A DNA stretch of 64,000 nucleotides from Leucobacter aridicollis (GCF_013409595.1 NZ_JACCBD010000001.1:2480001-2544000), one strand, 5' to 3'. Shown: positions 8,511 to 17,714, counted from the first letter of the stretch. Notes: a model not told the origin generated them from the sequence alone. Numbers and translations are program-made.

Positions 8511-9443
8511 TCAGCCTTCGATGACGCGAGCGCCGTGCACGGGGCCGGTGACGGTGAGCGCGCTGACACCCGCGCGGGTGAGCACGGACTTCAGTTCCGA
8601 CGCTTCCTGTGCGCTCTCGACCAGGAACGCGACGGTTGGCCCGGAGCCCGAGACGATCCCGGCGAGCGCACCGCGCGACTCCCCCAGCTCGAGGAGCTTC
8701 GTAAGCTCTGGCGCGAGCCGCAGCGCCGCCGCCTGCAGATCGTTGTGCATCGAGTCCGCGAGCGACTCGGCGTCGCCTACGCGCACCGCCTGGAGCACGG
8801 CAGTCTCAACCTTGACGTACTCCGGCTGCTCGCCGAGCTCGTTCGCGTGGTCGTCGCGGTGGCGATCCAGCATGTTGTAGACCTCAGGCGTGCTGAGCCC
8901 GCCGTCAGACAGGGCGAGCACCCAGTGGAAGGTCCCCTTGGCGAGCGCCTGACTCAGCTCGTCGCCGCGACCGGTGCCGACGGCGGTGCCGCCCTCGAGC
9001 GCGAACGGCACGTCCGCACCGAGCTCGGCCGCGAGCGCCGCGAGCCCCGAACGGCCGACCCCTGTGCACCACAGCTCGTCGCAGGCGAGCAGGGTTGCCG
9101 CGGCGTCTGCTGACCCGCCCCCCATGCCCCCGGCAATCGGCACGCGCTTGAGCACGGTGAGATCGACGCCGCCCTGGTATCCGGTGTGGGCCGCGAGCAG
9201 CTTCGCCGCTCGGATCGCGAGGTTCGTGTCGTCGGTCGGGAGGCCGGCAGTGTCGATGGGGCCGCCGAACCGCAACGAGAACGCATCGGACTCGGTCGCC
9301 GTGACTTCTTCGAAGAGCGAGACCGCCTGGTAGAGCGAGGCAACCTCGTGGTAGCCATCGTCCTGCAGCGCGCCGACGCGGAAGTAGACGTTGATCTTGC
9401 CGGGCGCTCGCACGGTGATCGATCTTCGCTGGTCGCTCCGCAT
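8511..9443 (-). CDS. ispE: 4-diphosphocytidyl-2-C-methyl-D-erythritol kinase
   Basis: A 310-residue GHMP kinase that phosphorylates CDP-methylerythritol in the non-mevalonate isoprenoid pathway. The substrate-binding start [12 protein letters not shown], the ATP loop [15 protein letters not shown] and the C-terminal glycine motif GSGPTVAFL are all present. The ATG at 9443 was chosen because the longer open frame to 9569 would run into ksgA and encodes Arg/Ser-rich sequence unlike the family. The gene follows ksgA by ten bases, the order metG-tatD-ksgA-ispE common in actinobacteria, so it should be the last gene of that operon. Confidence 0.95.
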   Translation of the reverse strand: MRSDQRRSITVRAPGKINVYFRVGALQDDGYHEVASLYQAVSLFEEVTATESDAFSLRFGGPIDTAGLPTDDTNLAIRAAKLLAAHTGYQGGVDLTVLKRVPIAGGMGGGSADAAATLLACDELWCTGVGRSGLAALAAELGADVPFALEGGTAVGTGRGDELSQALAKGTFHWVLALSDGGLSTPEVYNMLDRHRDDHANELGEQPEYVKVETAVLQAVRVGDAESLADSMHNDLQAAALRLAPELTKLLELGESRGALAGIVSGSGPTVAFLVESAQEASELKSVLTRAGVSALTVTGPVHGARVIEG

Positions 9444-9453
9444 GGTTCCTACG

Positions 9454-10326
9454 CTAGCGCAACTCAGCGGCCGCGCGTGACCGCGCGATCGCGAGGAAGT
9501 CGGTGATGTGCAGCTGCTCTGCACGGGCGGTCGGGGCGATGCCCGCCTGTTCGATGATCGCGACGGCATGTTCGGGCCCGAGCACGGGCTGAAGCGCCTG
9601 CCTGATCATCTTGCGACGCTGCGCGAACGCCGCGTTGACGAGCTCGAACGTGAGCACCCGTTCGGCCTCGGTTCCAAGGCTCTCGGCGCGTCGCTCGTAC
9701 GAGACGAGCACCGAGTCGACCCCGGGCACCGGCCAGAAGATGCGGCGGCTCACCGTGCCCGCGATCCCCCATTCCCCGTACCAGGTCGCCTTCGCGCTCG
9801 GTGCGCCGTACTCCTTCGAGCCTGGACCCGCCGCGATCCGGTAGCCGACCTCGGCCTGCACCATCACCAGCCCGCGATCAAGCGTCGGGATGAGCTCAAG
9901 CAGGTGCATGAGGATCGGCACCGACACGTTGTACGGCAGGTTTGCGACAAGCGCCGTCGGCTGGGCGGGGAGACCCGCGAGCTGCTCGTCCGCGAGGTCG
10001 AGCGCGTCGGTGTGGATCACGCGGAAGCGCTCGGCCGCCTCAGGCTGCATCGCGCGAATCGTGTTTGGCAGCTCTGCGGCAAGACGAGAGTCGATCTCGA
10101 TCGCGGTGACGTCGGCGCCGACCTCGGTGATCCCCAGCGTCAGCGAACCGAGCCCGGGGCCAATCTCGATGACCGCGTCGTCCGCCCCGACGCCCGCGAG
10201 GCGCACGATCTTGCGCACGGTGTTCGGGTCGATCACGAAGTTCTGGCCGAGCTTTTTCGTCGGCGACACGTCGAGCCGCTCCGCGAGCTCGCGGACCTCG
10301 ACCGGGCCGAGCAGCGCGTTAGTCAT
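9454..10326 (-). CDS. rsmA: 16S rRNA (adenine1518-N6/adenine1519-N6)-dimethyltransferase
   Basis: A 290-residue KsgA/RsmA enzyme that uses SAM to dimethylate two adjacent adenines in the 3' hairpin of 16S rRNA during small-subunit assembly. Seen motifs are [10 protein letters not shown] at the N-terminus, the SAM site [10 protein letters not shown], and the catalytic [11 protein letters not shown]. The start ATG at 10326 overlaps the tatD stop by eight bases, whereas the longer frame to 10395 is the tatD coding region out of frame. Translationally coupled in the metG-tatD-ksgA-ispE operon. Confidence 0.95.
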   Translation of the reverse strand: MTNALLGPVEVRELAERLDVSPTKKLGQNFVIDPNTVRKIVRLAGVGADDAVIEIGPGLGSLTLGITEVGADVTAIEIDSRLAAELPNTIRAMQPEAAERFRVIHTDALDLADEQLAGLPAQPTALVANLPYNVSVPILMHLLELIPTLDRGLVMVQAEVGYRIAAGPGSKEYGAPSAKATWYGEWGIAGTVSRRIFWPVPGVDSVLVSYERRAESLGTEAERVLTFELVNAAFAQRRKMIRQALQPVLGPEHAVAIIEQAGIAPTARAEQLHITDFLAIARSRAAAELR

Positions 10327-11263
10327 CTGAGTCCATCTCCCACGTGCCGTACACGCGCTCGGTGTTTGCCGCGAGCTGACGGCACACGTCCTCAAGTGGC
10401 AGCTCCTGCACCTCGGCGAGCCGACGCACGGTGTGCGGCATCAGGTAGGGCGCGTTCGGGCGCCCACGCAACGGCTCGGGCGTAAGGAATGGCGCGTCGG
10501 TTTCGACGAGCACCAGCTCGGGCCGCGCGATCGAGAGCGCTTCCCGCAGCGCCGGCGCGTTCTTGAAAGTCATCGTGCCAGCGAACGACATGTACCAGCC
10601 ACGTTCGTTGCAAATCTTCGCGAGAGCCGCGTCGCCAGAGAAGCAGTGGAACACGGTGCGCTCCGGAGCGCCCACGCGGGTGAGGGTCGCGACGACCTCG
10701 TCGTGCGCGTCGCGATCGTGGATCTGCAATGCGATGCCGTGCGCCTTCGCGATCTCGATGTGCGTCTCGAACGACTCGTACTGGGCCTCGCGCCCCTCTT
10801 CGCCCGTGCGGAAGAAGTCGAGCCCGGTCTCACCAACCGCGCGCACGCGCGGCTGGGCAGCGAGCCTGGCGATCTCGGAGAGGTGTTCCGACAGCGTCCC
10901 CGCTGCGGCGAGCCGCGGAGCCTCGTTCGGGTGCAGAGCGACGGCGGCGAGCACGCGCGCGTCGGTCGCGGCGAACTCGGCGCTCCACCTGCTCGTCTCG
11001 AGATCCGTGCCGACCTGGACGACGCCGCGAACGCCGACGGCCTCAGCGCGGGCGAGCGACTCGAGCGGATCGAGCTGCTCCACGCCGTCCTCGAACTCGA
11101 GGTGGGTGTGGTTGTCGTACAGCGGGAACGGCAAAGGCTCGGGGCTGGCAGGACGCGTGAGATCGCGCGTCTGCTTGCCGGGGCCCTCGGGCGCCTCTCG
11201 CCGCTTGCGAATCCCGCCCGCGGGAGTCTGCGAGGGCGTCGCCCCCTCAGCTGCGGGACTCAC
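10319..11263 (-). CDS. TatD family metal-dependent deoxyribonuclease
   Basis: A 314-residue TIM-barrel hydrolase. The first metal motif YDNHTHLE (H52, H54) is preceded by about 48 residues of Arg/Pro/Glu-rich extension not needed for the fold. Further metal ligands are seen in GETGLDFFR, LQIHDRDAHDEV, FHCFSGD and LVETDAPFLTP. TatD enzymes are cytosolic 3'-5' exonucleases acting on DNA, including damaged DNA, and were long annotated YcfH/YabD. The GTG start at 11263 overlaps the metG stop by four bases (GTGA), indicating translational coupling. Second gene of the metG operon. Confidence 0.92.
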   Translation of the reverse strand: MSPAAEGATPSQTPAGGIRKRREAPEGPGKQTRDLTRPASPEPLPFPLYDNHTHLEFEDGVEQLDPLESLARAEAVGVRGVVQVGTDLETSRWSAEFAATDARVLAAVALHPNEAPRLAAAGTLSEHLSEIARLAAQPRVRAVGETGLDFFRTGEEGREAQYESFETHIEIAKAHGIALQIHDRDAHDEVVATLTRVGAPERTVFHCFSGDAALAKICNERGWYMSFAGTMTFKNAPALREALSIARPELVLVETDAPFLTPEPLRGRPNAPYLMPHTVRRLAEVQELPLEDVCRQLAANTERVYGTWEMDSDD

Positions 11264-12864
11264 TTACTGTCGCCCTCCGTCTCGATCCGGGGGAAGAGCA
11301 CTGGCAGCGGATGCTGGGTCGCGCCCGCCGGAAGCCGGCCCCACGTGCCGGCAGCGCGCAGCGGCTGCGCGGCGAGCGCGCCGAGGCTCTCCTCTGCGCC
11401 GAGCGCGGCCCAGAGCTTGCCCGTCGATTCGGGGATCACGGGGTGCAGCAGCTCGGCGAGCATGCGCAGCCCCTCGGACACGGTGTAGAGCACCGTCCCG
11501 AGACGCTCACGCTGCGTCTCATCCTTTGCAAGCACCCACGGCTGCTGCTCGGTGATGTAGCCATTCAGCGCGTCCACGAGCTCCCAGATCGAGGCGAGCG
11601 CCTCGTGGATCGCGAACGCCTCGATGTGCGCATCGGCGTCGGCCGCGGCCTTCGCGGCGAGCTCACGGATCGCGGCGTCTGCCGGTTCCTCGGCCCCAGC
11701 TGCGGGGACGGCACCGTCGAAGTACTTGACGTTCATCGCGAGCAACCGGCTCGCGAGGTTGCCGAAGCCGTTCGCAAGCTCGGCCTGGTACCGAGCCGCG
11801 AGATCCTCCCAGCTGAACGAGCCGTCGTGGCCGAACGACACGGCGCGCATGAAGTAGTAGCGGAACGCGTCGGCGCCGAAGGTATCGGTGATCTCGTTCG
11901 GCGCGATACCGGTGAGCTTTGACTTCGACATCTTCTCGCCGCCGACGAGGAGCCAGCCGTGCGCGAACACGTTCGAGGGCACCTCGAGGCCAGCAGCCAT
12001 GAGCATCGCGGGCCAGATCACGGCGTGGAAGCGCAGGATGTCCTTGCCGACGATCTGCACGGCCGGCCAGTGCTTCAGGTCAGCCGTCGGGTCTGCCGGG
12101 TTCTGCCCGTAACCGCGCGCGGTGATGTAGTTGAGCAGCGCGTCGAACCAGACGTAGGTGACGTGCGCGGAGTCCCACGGGATCGGGATGCCCCAGTCGA
12201 ATGAGGTGCGCGAGATCGACAGGTCTTCGAGGCCCTGCTGCACGAACGCAATCACCTCGTTGCGCGCGCTCGCCGGCTGCACGAAGTCGGGGCGCTCTTC
12301 GTAGAGCGCCAGCAGGCGGTCCTGGAACGCGCTCATCTTGAAGAAGTAGTTCTTCTCCTGGAGCAGCTCCAGCGGCTTCGAGTGGATCGCGCAGACTTTC
12401 TGGCCCTCGAACGCGCCCTCGCCGTCGACGATCTCGCTTTTCGGCTTGAACTCCTCACATCCGACGCAGTACAGCGCCTCGAACTCGCCAGCATAGACGT
12501 GGCCGTCGTCGTGCAGGCGCTGCAGGAACGTCTCGACGCCGACCTTGTGGCGCTCGTCGGTCGTGCGAATGAAGTCGTCGTTGGAGATGTTGATCGTGTC
12601 GAGCAGCGGGCGCCACGACGACTCGACGAGGCGGTCAGCCCATTCCTTCGGGTGCACGCCGTTCGCCGTCGCCGTGCGCAGGATCTTCTGGCCGTGCTCG
12701 TCGGTGCCGGTGAGGAAGAACGTCTCGTCGCCGGCCTGCCGGTGCCAGCGCGCGAGCACGTCGGCAGCCACCTCGGTGTAGGCGTGCCCGATGTGCGGGG
12801 CGTCGTTGACGTAGAAGATCGGCGTGGAGACGGAGAACGAAGAGGACTGGGCCATGGGCTCCAT
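11260..12864 (-). CDS. metG: Methionyl-tRNA synthetase
   Basis: A 534-residue class I aminoacyl-tRNA synthetase that charges tRNA-Met. The HIGH motif is at residues 24-27 (PHIGHAYTEV), the KMSKS loop reads GEKMSKSKLTG, and a zinc-knuckle-like YCVGCEEF lies in the connective peptide. The C-terminal helical anticodon domain is complete, and the tRNA-binding extension of some bacterial forms is absent, as in many actinobacteria. Either ATG 12864 or ATG 12855 can be the start; neither has a strong ribosome site. Head of the operon metG-tatD-ksgA-ispE. Confidence 0.95.
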   Translation of the reverse strand: MEPMAQSSSFSVSTPIFYVNDAPHIGHAYTEVAADVLARWHRQAGDETFFLTGTDEHGQKILRTATANGVHPKEWADRLVESSWRPLLDTINISNDDFIRTTDERHKVGVETFLQRLHDDGHVYAGEFEALYCVGCEEFKPKSEIVDGEGAFEGQKVCAIHSKPLELLQEKNYFFKMSAFQDRLLALYEERPDFVQPASARNEVIAFVQQGLEDLSISRTSFDWGIPIPWDSAHVTYVWFDALLNYITARGYGQNPADPTADLKHWPAVQIVGKDILRFHAVIWPAMLMAAGLEVPSNVFAHGWLLVGGEKMSKSKLTGIAPNEITDTFGADAFRYYFMRAVSFGHDGSFSWEDLAARYQAELANGFGNLASRLLAMNVKYFDGAVPAAGAEEPADAAIRELAAKAAADADAHIEAFAIHEALASIWELVDALNGYITEQQPWVLAKDETQRERLGTVLYTVSEGLRMLAELLHPVIPESTGKLWAALGAEESLGALAAQPLRAAGTWGRLPAGATQHPLPVLFPRIETEGDSK

Positions 12865-12925
12865 TGTATTAGGAGTGCGCGGCGCTCGGGACCGTGTTAC
12901 GCGGACGGCGACCGGGCCGCGCGCC

Positions 12926-13393
12926 CTAGCCTACGGTGATCGTCGGCTCGTGCTTGACCGGGAAGTTCACGGACCGCGCGATGAAGCAGTTCTCGTACGC
13001 GTCCTTGTGCGCGGCCAGTGCGGCGTCGACCATGGAGGCGTCCGCGACAGTCACCCGCGGGTAGAGCGTCACCTCGGTGAACTCGCCGCCGAGTCCCTCC
13101 TGCCGCATCACGCCCACCGCGGCGTCGCTATAGCTCGTGACGACGACGCCCTCCCGCACCGCCATATGTAGGTACGACAGCATGTGGCACTGCGCGAGCG
13201 CGGTCACGAGCAGCTCCTCGGGGTTCCATCGGTCGCGGTCGCCGCGGAAGGTCGGGTCGGCGGAGCCCTCGAGCTCCTCCTTGCCGGCCGCGCGAATCAC
13301 GAGTTCCCGGCCGTAGTCACGGTAGCCACTCGTGCCGGTTCCCCGGTTGCCCCGCCACTCAACCTCGATCTTGTACTCGTGCTCGTTTCCCAT
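12926..13393 (-). CDS. OsmC family peroxiredoxin-like protein
   Basis: A 155-residue OsmC/Ohr-fold protein. The two redox cysteines are readable in ALAQCHMLSYL and YENCFIARSV, and the usual NPEELLV loop lies before the first. OsmC proteins reduce organic hydroperoxides in the cytosol with thiol donors. The gene is monocistronic and transcribed divergently from gabT, with 45 bases between the starts, so the promoters must overlap. The exact substrate is not predictable. Confidence 0.9.
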   Translation of the reverse strand: MGNEHEYKIEVEWRGNRGTGTSGYRDYGRELVIRAAGKEELEGSADPTFRGDRDRWNPEELLVTALAQCHMLSYLHMAVREGVVVTSYSDAAVGVMRQEGLGGEFTEVTLYPRVTVADASMVDAALAAHKDAYENCFIARSVNFPVKHEPTITVG

Positions 13394-13438
13394 AGCCCTA
13401 TCGTAGAGTCCTCGGATAGTCGGGAGTAAGCTTGCCCC

Positions 13439-14779
13439 ATGACCTCAGACATGTTGGAAGCAGAAATTACTCAGGAGCGCAAGCTCGTCACCGAGATCCC
13501 TGGCCCGCGCTCGCGCGAGATCCACGAGCGTCGTCAGCGAGTCATCCCCCCGGGCGTCCACACCGTCTTCCCCGTCTACATCGAGCGTGCGCACGATTCG
13601 ATCGTCGTCGACGTTGATGGCAACCAGCTCATCGACGTGTGCGGTGGCATCGGTGTCACCACAATCGGCCACACCGACGAGGCCGTCGTCGCAGCTGCCC
13701 GCGAGCAGGTCGGCAAGGTCACGCACACGCTCTTCACGATGAACGCCTACGAGCCATACGTGCGCGTCGCCGAGCTGCTCGCGCAGCACGTTCCCGGTGA
13801 CGGCGAGTACAAGACGCTGCTCATGAACTCCGGCGCAGAGGCCGTGGAGAACGGCGTGAAGATCGCCCGCAAGTTCACCGGCCGCCCAGGTGTCGCGGTG
13901 CTCGAGCACGCGTACCACGGCCGCACGATGCTTACGAGCAGCATGAACCACAAGGGCGCACCTTACGCGCTCGGCTACGGCCCCCGCGCGGGCGACATCT
14001 ACCGCGCGCCGAACTCGCACCCCCTCCACGACGGCCTGACCGGCGAAGAGGCCGCGAAGCGCACGATCAAGTACCTCGAGAAGACCGCTGGCGCGTCGGA
14101 TCTCGCGTGCCTCGTCGTCGAGCCGATCCAGGGCGAGGGCGGCTTCGTCGTCCCGGCCGACGGCTACCTCCCCGCGCTCGCAGCGTGGTGCAAGGAGAAC
14201 GGGATCGTCTTCATCGCCGACGAGGTGCAGGCTGGCATGGCCCGCACCGGCACCATGTTCTCGATCGAGCAGTTCGGTGTGCAGCCCGACATCGTGCTCT
14301 CGGCAAAGGGCATCGCTGGCGGCCTCCCCCTGGCAGGCATCACCGGCCGCGCCGAGATTATGGACAAGTCGATGCCGGGTGGCCTCGGCGGCACCTTCGG
14401 CGGTAACCCGGTCTCCTGCGCGGCAGCCGTCGCGGTGTTCGAGCGCATCGAGAGCCTCAACCTGCTCGCCGAGGCGAAGCGCATCGAGCAGACCTTCGGT
14501 GGCGCGCTGCGCGAGCTGCAGGGCGAGTTCGACGCGATCGCCGAGGTTCGCGGCAAGGGCGCCATGCTCGCGATCGAGATCGTGAAGCCTGGCACCCTCG
14601 AGCCCGACGCCGACCGCGTGAACGCGATCATCGACTACGCGGGCAAGCAGGGCGTCATCCTGCTGTCGGCAGGCCTCTACGGTGAGGCGATTCGCTTCCT
14701 GCCGTCGCTGAAGATGGGCGACGAGCTGCTGCTCGACGTCGTCAGCGTGCTGCGCGAGGCGTTTGCGGCGACCGCGTAG
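13439..14779 (+). CDS. gabT: 4-aminobutyrate aminotransferase
   Basis: A 446-residue class III PLP aminotransferase. Visible are the cofactor loop NSGAEAVENGVKIARK, the aromatic stacking site LEHAYHGRT, the phosphate/pyridine site IADEVQAGMARTG and the Schiff-base lysine in LSAKGIAGGLPLAG. GabT moves the amino group of GABA to 2-oxoglutarate, making succinate semialdehyde and glutamate. No succinate-semialdehyde dehydrogenase gene is beside it. The motif set and length fit GabT well; other omega-amino acid substrates cannot be excluded. A strong terminator follows the stop. Confidence 0.88.
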   Translation: MTSDMLEAEITQERKLVTEIPGPRSREIHERRQRVIPPGVHTVFPVYIERAHDSIVVDVDGNQLIDVCGGIGVTTIGHTDEAVVAAAREQVGKVTHTLFTMNAYEPYVRVAELLAQHVPGDGEYKTLLMNSGAEAVENGVKIARKFTGRPGVAVLEHAYHGRTMLTSSMNHKGAPYALGYGPRAGDIYRAPNSHPLHDGLTGEEAAKRTIKYLEKTAGASDLACLVVEPIQGEGGFVVPADGYLPALAAWCKENGIVFIADEVQAGMARTGTMFSIEQFGVQPDIVLSAKGIAGGLPLAGITGRAEIMDKSMPGGLGGTFGGNPVSCAAAVAVFERIESLNLLAEAKRIEQTFGGALRELQGEFDAIAEVRGKGAMLAIEIVKPGTLEPDADRVNAIIDYAGKQGVILLSAGLYGEAIRFLPSLKMGDELLLDVVSVLREAFAATA

Positions 14780-14811
14780 CAGGACTGCCTAGCACGACCG
14801 CGTAACGACGA

Positions 14812-14842
14812 GGGGGTCCGGACCAGAGTGGTCCGGACCCCC
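14812..14842. terminator. Intrinsic terminator after gabT
   Basis: A perfect 13-base inverted repeat (GGGGGTCCGGACC / GGTCCGGACCCCC) with a five-base loop, then CTTCGT, 33 bases past the gabT stop. It also lies downstream of the convergent tetR gene and could act on both. Confidence 0.85.
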
Positions 14843-14891
14843 TTCGTCGTACTCGGCCCGCGCCCCTCGGGTTTCCGCGGGGCCCACCACC

Positions 14892-14972
14892 GCCACCGAG
14901 CATCTTTCCCGCAGCTGTGCCCCTTGCCGACGGTTGGCAAGGGACGCTGTTGCGGGAAAGGTACTCGGTGGC
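14892..14972. repeat. 81-base imperfect palindrome (REP/MITE-like)
   Basis: Two 37-base arms match at 31 of 37 positions in inverted orientation around a seven-base centre. The outer stem is GCCACCGAG, the middle stem TTTCCCGCA and the inner stem CCCTTGCC. Folded as RNA or extruded DNA, it would be a very stable cruciform. It lies between the gabT terminator and the tetR stop codon and has no coding content. Its architecture is that of an interspersed palindromic repeat; copy number elsewhere is unknown. Confidence 0.85.
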
Positions 14973-15002
14973 GCACAGGCGGGCAGCGTGTGGCCGGGCC
15001 GA

Positions 15003-15812
15003 CTAGCTCTCGGAGGGTCCGCCGGCGGGTGCGTCCGAGGTCAGTCCGAGCAGCAGGGTCCGCATGGCCAGATCCGCGACCACCGACTCGTCTCGGTCGA
15101 GGACCCGCTCGTGGCCGTCCCCTGCATCGCCGAGCCTGCGCTTGGCTGCCGCGAGGGCCTCGATGAGGTCCGCAACGATGCCGCGTACTTCCTCGCGCCG
15201 TTCAGGCGTGCGCCGCCCGAACAACATCGCCTCGAGCGCCAAGGTCACGGCCTGGGCAAGCTGCTGCGGCCCCGTGCGTGACGGGGGCTGCAGCGCCGGG
15301 TCATCGGCGGACTCGGGCGCCCCAGCAGCAGCCCCAGCAGCCACGTCAGCCCCGCCGGGCCCCTCAGCCCCACCGGGCCCGGCCTCGGCCGGGCGCTCCG
15401 GCGCCACGCCGAGGCTCGCAAGGTCCTCCGTCGCGGCGCGCAACGCGGCCAGGAAGGTCTGCTCCTTCGACCCGAAGTGGCTGTAGACGGCGCCCTTCGT
15501 GAATCCGGCGGCCTGCGCAATGTCTTCAAGCGAGACGCCTGCGTAGCCGCGCTCCGCGAAGAGCCGCACGGCCTGTTCGAGCAGTTTCTCTTTCGTGCTC
15601 AGTGGCTTCGCCCGCTGCTCTACCCACGCGCTCGCCTGCGCCAACGCTTGGGCGGCCGCGAGGAGCCCCTTCGTGACGCCGGTCTCGGCCTGCGCCCCCG
15701 CACTCCCGAGCGACTGGCCAAACTGGCCGGCAGCCTCCGCGAGCGCGCGGGCGGCGTCGCGCAGGCGCTGTTCGCCGCTGGGATCCGGTCCGCCGGGAGG
15801 ATGTGTAGCCAT
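15003..15812 (-). CDS. TetR family transcriptional regulator
   Basis: A 269-residue regulator. After about 70 Ala/Gln/Gly-rich residues comes a TetR helix-turn-helix (LLEQAVRLFAERGYAGVSLEDIA and GFTKGAVYSHFGSKE). A Pro/Gly/Ala-rich stretch interrupts the ligand domain. The ATG at 15812 was chosen because the longer frame extends through the divergent ABC gene. It is transcribed away from the ABC transporter pair, and two ATAC-N6-GTAT sites lie in the shared gap. By the usual logic of such pairs it represses the transporter until an inducer binds; the inducer is unknown. Confidence 0.88.
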   Translation of the reverse strand: MATHPPGGPDPSGEQRLRDAARALAEAAGQFGQSLGSAGAQAETGVTKGLLAAAQALAQASAWVEQRAKPLSTKEKLLEQAVRLFAERGYAGVSLEDIAQAAGFTKGAVYSHFGSKEQTFLAALRAATEDLASLGVAPERPAEAGPGGAEGPGGADVAAGAAAGAPESADDPALQPPSRTGPQQLAQAVTLALEAMLFGRRTPERREEVRGIVADLIEALAAAKRRLGDAGDGHERVLDRDESVVADLAMRTLLLGLTSDAPAGGPSES

Positions 15813-15848
15813 GCGGCCAGAATACCTCACATACCCGAAAGGATGCTC

Positions 15849-15878
15849 TTGCGTTATTGAGATACCAGTGAGTATATT
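15849..15878 (+). promoter_or_regulatory. Promoter of the ABC transporter operon
   Basis: TTGCGT and TATATT separated by 18 bases lie 38 bases upstream of the ABC ATPase start. The -10 hexamer overlaps the first TetR operator, which fits repression by occlusion. Confidence 0.55.
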
Positions 15879-15893
15879 CATACCAATCAGTAT
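15862..15893. promoter_or_regulatory. Tandem TetR-type operators
   Basis: Two 14-base sites, ATACCAGTGAGTAT (15862-15875) and ATACCAATCAGTAT (15880-15893), share the pattern ATAC-N6-GTAT. They are spaced 18 bases centre to centre and sit between the divergent tetR and ABC genes, covering the -10 of the ABC promoter. The spacing would place two dimers on nearly the same face of the helix. Confidence 0.75.
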
Positions 15894-15915
15894 CCAACCC
15901 CGTAAGGAGCATTCG

Positions 15916-16908
15916 ATGTCCCGTACCCATTCGTCGCCTGCCGGCGGCGCACCGTTGCTGCAGCCGGCAGGCGCGACAGGCGAGCCAGTGCTCGCTATCG
16001 AACATCTCGTGAAGCAGTACCGGGGCAAGGCGGCGCCCGCAAACGACGACGTCTCGCTGACGGCTCACGCTGGCCGCGTGCTCGGGGTGCTCGGCCATAA
16101 CGGCGCGGGCAAGACCACGATGGTGAACCAGATTGTCGGGCTGCTCCGCCCCACGTCGGGCACCATTCACGTGAGCGGCGTCGACGCCGTCGCGCATCCC
16201 GCCAGGGCGCGCGAGATCGTCGCGGTACAGGCCCAGGCGAACGTGCCGATTACCGGGCTCACACCGCGAAAGGCGGTCGAGCTTGTCGGCCGCATCCGTG
16301 GCGGAGAGCCTCGAGCCGTGCGTCGCCGCACGGACCAGCTCCTCCAGGCCCTCGACCTCGGCCCGTGGGCCGACACCCCGGCGGAGAAGATCTCGGGCGG
16401 CGTCGCGCGCCTCACCGCCTTCTGCATGACCGTCGTGCAGCCCGCCGCCCTCGTGATTCTCGACGAGCCGACGAACGACGTCGATCCGGCTAGGCGCCGG
16501 TTGCTCTGGGACGCGATCCGTGACACCGCCGCGGCTGGCGCGGCGGTGCTACTTGTCACGCACAACGTGCGCGAGGCCGAGCGCACCGTCGATGATCTCG
16601 TGGTGCTCGACAGTGGCCGAGTACTCGCGGCGGGCAGCCCCGCGGATCTCACAACCCACCTTCGCGGCGAGCTCTTCCTTGAACTCGATGGCCGGGACCT
16701 TCCCGCGCTGCCCCCTGGACTACGCGCGAGCGTCACCCGCCCGGCGCAGAGCGTGGTGCCGGTTCCGGCAGCGCGCGGTGCCGAGGTCGTGGCGTGGGCG
16801 CAGACCGCAGTCGAGCGGGGCGAGGTGGAGCGGTTCGCGCTCACCCCGGCCTCGCTCGAAGACGCGTATCTCGAGCTCGTCGGCGCAGGATCGGAGGTCG
16901 CAGCATGA
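15916..16908 (+). CDS. ABC transporter ATP-binding protein, drug/ABC-2 exporter type
   Basis: A 330-residue ATPase starting at ATG 15916 with AAGGAG six bases upstream. Walker A is GHNGAGKTT and Walker B VILDEPTNDVDP, and the H-loop lies in LVTHNVREAE. The signature reads ISGGVARLTAF, where a Gln/Met-Arg-Arg sequence is normal after SGG. The C-terminal about 100 residues are the regulatory domain of the DrrA/CcmA-like export group. It pairs with the permease that overlaps its stop. The likely role is export of a toxic small molecule or lipid, controlled by the divergent TetR protein; substrate unknown. Confidence 0.88.
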   Translation: MSRTHSSPAGGAPLLQPAGATGEPVLAIEHLVKQYRGKAAPANDDVSLTAHAGRVLGVLGHNGAGKTTMVNQIVGLLRPTSGTIHVSGVDAVAHPARAREIVAVQAQANVPITGLTPRKAVELVGRIRGGEPRAVRRRTDQLLQALDLGPWADTPAEKISGGVARLTAFCMTVVQPAALVILDEPTNDVDPARRRLLWDAIRDTAAAGAAVLLVTHNVREAERTVDDLVVLDSGRVLAAGSPADLTTHLRGELFLELDGRDLPALPPGLRASVTRPAQSVVPVPAARGAEVVAWAQTAVERGEVERFALTPASLEDAYLELVGAGSEVAA

Positions 16909-17711
16909 CCGCGCTCACGACCGATCCGAGATTTGTTCGCACTCCCCCGCCCGGCGGGTCACCTTCGTCCCGCGCACTTCTCGGCCTCCGCGGCACGCTG
17001 CTGCTCCTCCAGTGGCAGGTCAGGCGCCAGGCACAATTCCTCCCGCTCATGGCCGTCGTGCAGACCGCGCTCGCGGTGTCGACGGTGCTCGGCTACGGCC
17101 TGTTGATCGGCAACGTCGACGGTGAGGCCGCCCTCTTCCTCGCGACCGGAGCGCCAACGATTACGCTCATCGTGATCGGCCTCGTGATGACACCGCAGGC
17201 GATGGTGCAGGCGCGAACCGAGGGCAGCGCCGACTGGCTGCGTACGCTGCCGCTCCCCCGCGGCGCGTTCCTGGCGGCCGACCTCACCGTGTGGACTCTG
17301 CTCGCCCTGCCCGGCCTCATCCTCGGCACGATCGTCGGGGCGCTCCGCTACGACATCACCTATCACCTGGCACCGTGGGTGTTGCCCGTCGCGATCCTGA
17401 TCTCGCTGACCGCAGCGTCGATCGGGTACGCGTTCGCGGCCCTGCTGCCGCCGATGATCACGCAGCTCGTCTCGCAGATGCTCGTGTTCCTGCTGCTGCT
17501 CTTCTCACCCGTGAGCTTCCCCGCAGCGAACCTGCCAGGCTGGCTGCGCACCGCGCATGAGATCCTTCCGATCGAGCCGATGGCGAACCTCATGCGTGCT
17601 GGCCTCGCCGGTCAGGCGTTCGATGCGAGCGCGCGCGACCTCATCACCGTGCTTGCGTGGTGCGCGGCCGCCGTCACCGCCGCGGTGCTCGCGCTCCGCC
17701 GGCGCGGATAG
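16905..17711 (+). CDS. ABC-2 type transporter permease
   Basis: A 268-residue membrane protein with about six hydrophobic helices typical of ABC-2 exporters: two at residues 45-95, two around 125-185, then a pair near 195-265. The conserved stretch FSPVSFPAANLPGWLRTAHEILPIEPM is the usual loop before the last helix. The ATG overlaps the ATPase stop (ATGA), so the two are made together as the core of one exporter. The long N-terminal tail is cytosolic. A bidirectional terminator follows. Confidence 0.88.
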   Translation: MTALTTDPRFVRTPPPGGSPSSRALLGLRGTLLLLQWQVRRQAQFLPLMAVVQTALAVSTVLGYGLLIGNVDGEAALFLATGAPTITLIVIGLVMTPQAMVQARTEGSADWLRTLPLPRGAFLAADLTVWTLLALPGLILGTIVGALRYDITYHLAPWVLPVAILISLTAASIGYAFAALLPPMITQLVSQMLVFLLLLFSPVSFPAANLPGWLRTAHEILPIEPMANLMRAGLAGQAFDASARDLITVLAWCAAAVTAAVLALRRRG

Positions 17712-17714
17712 CGC

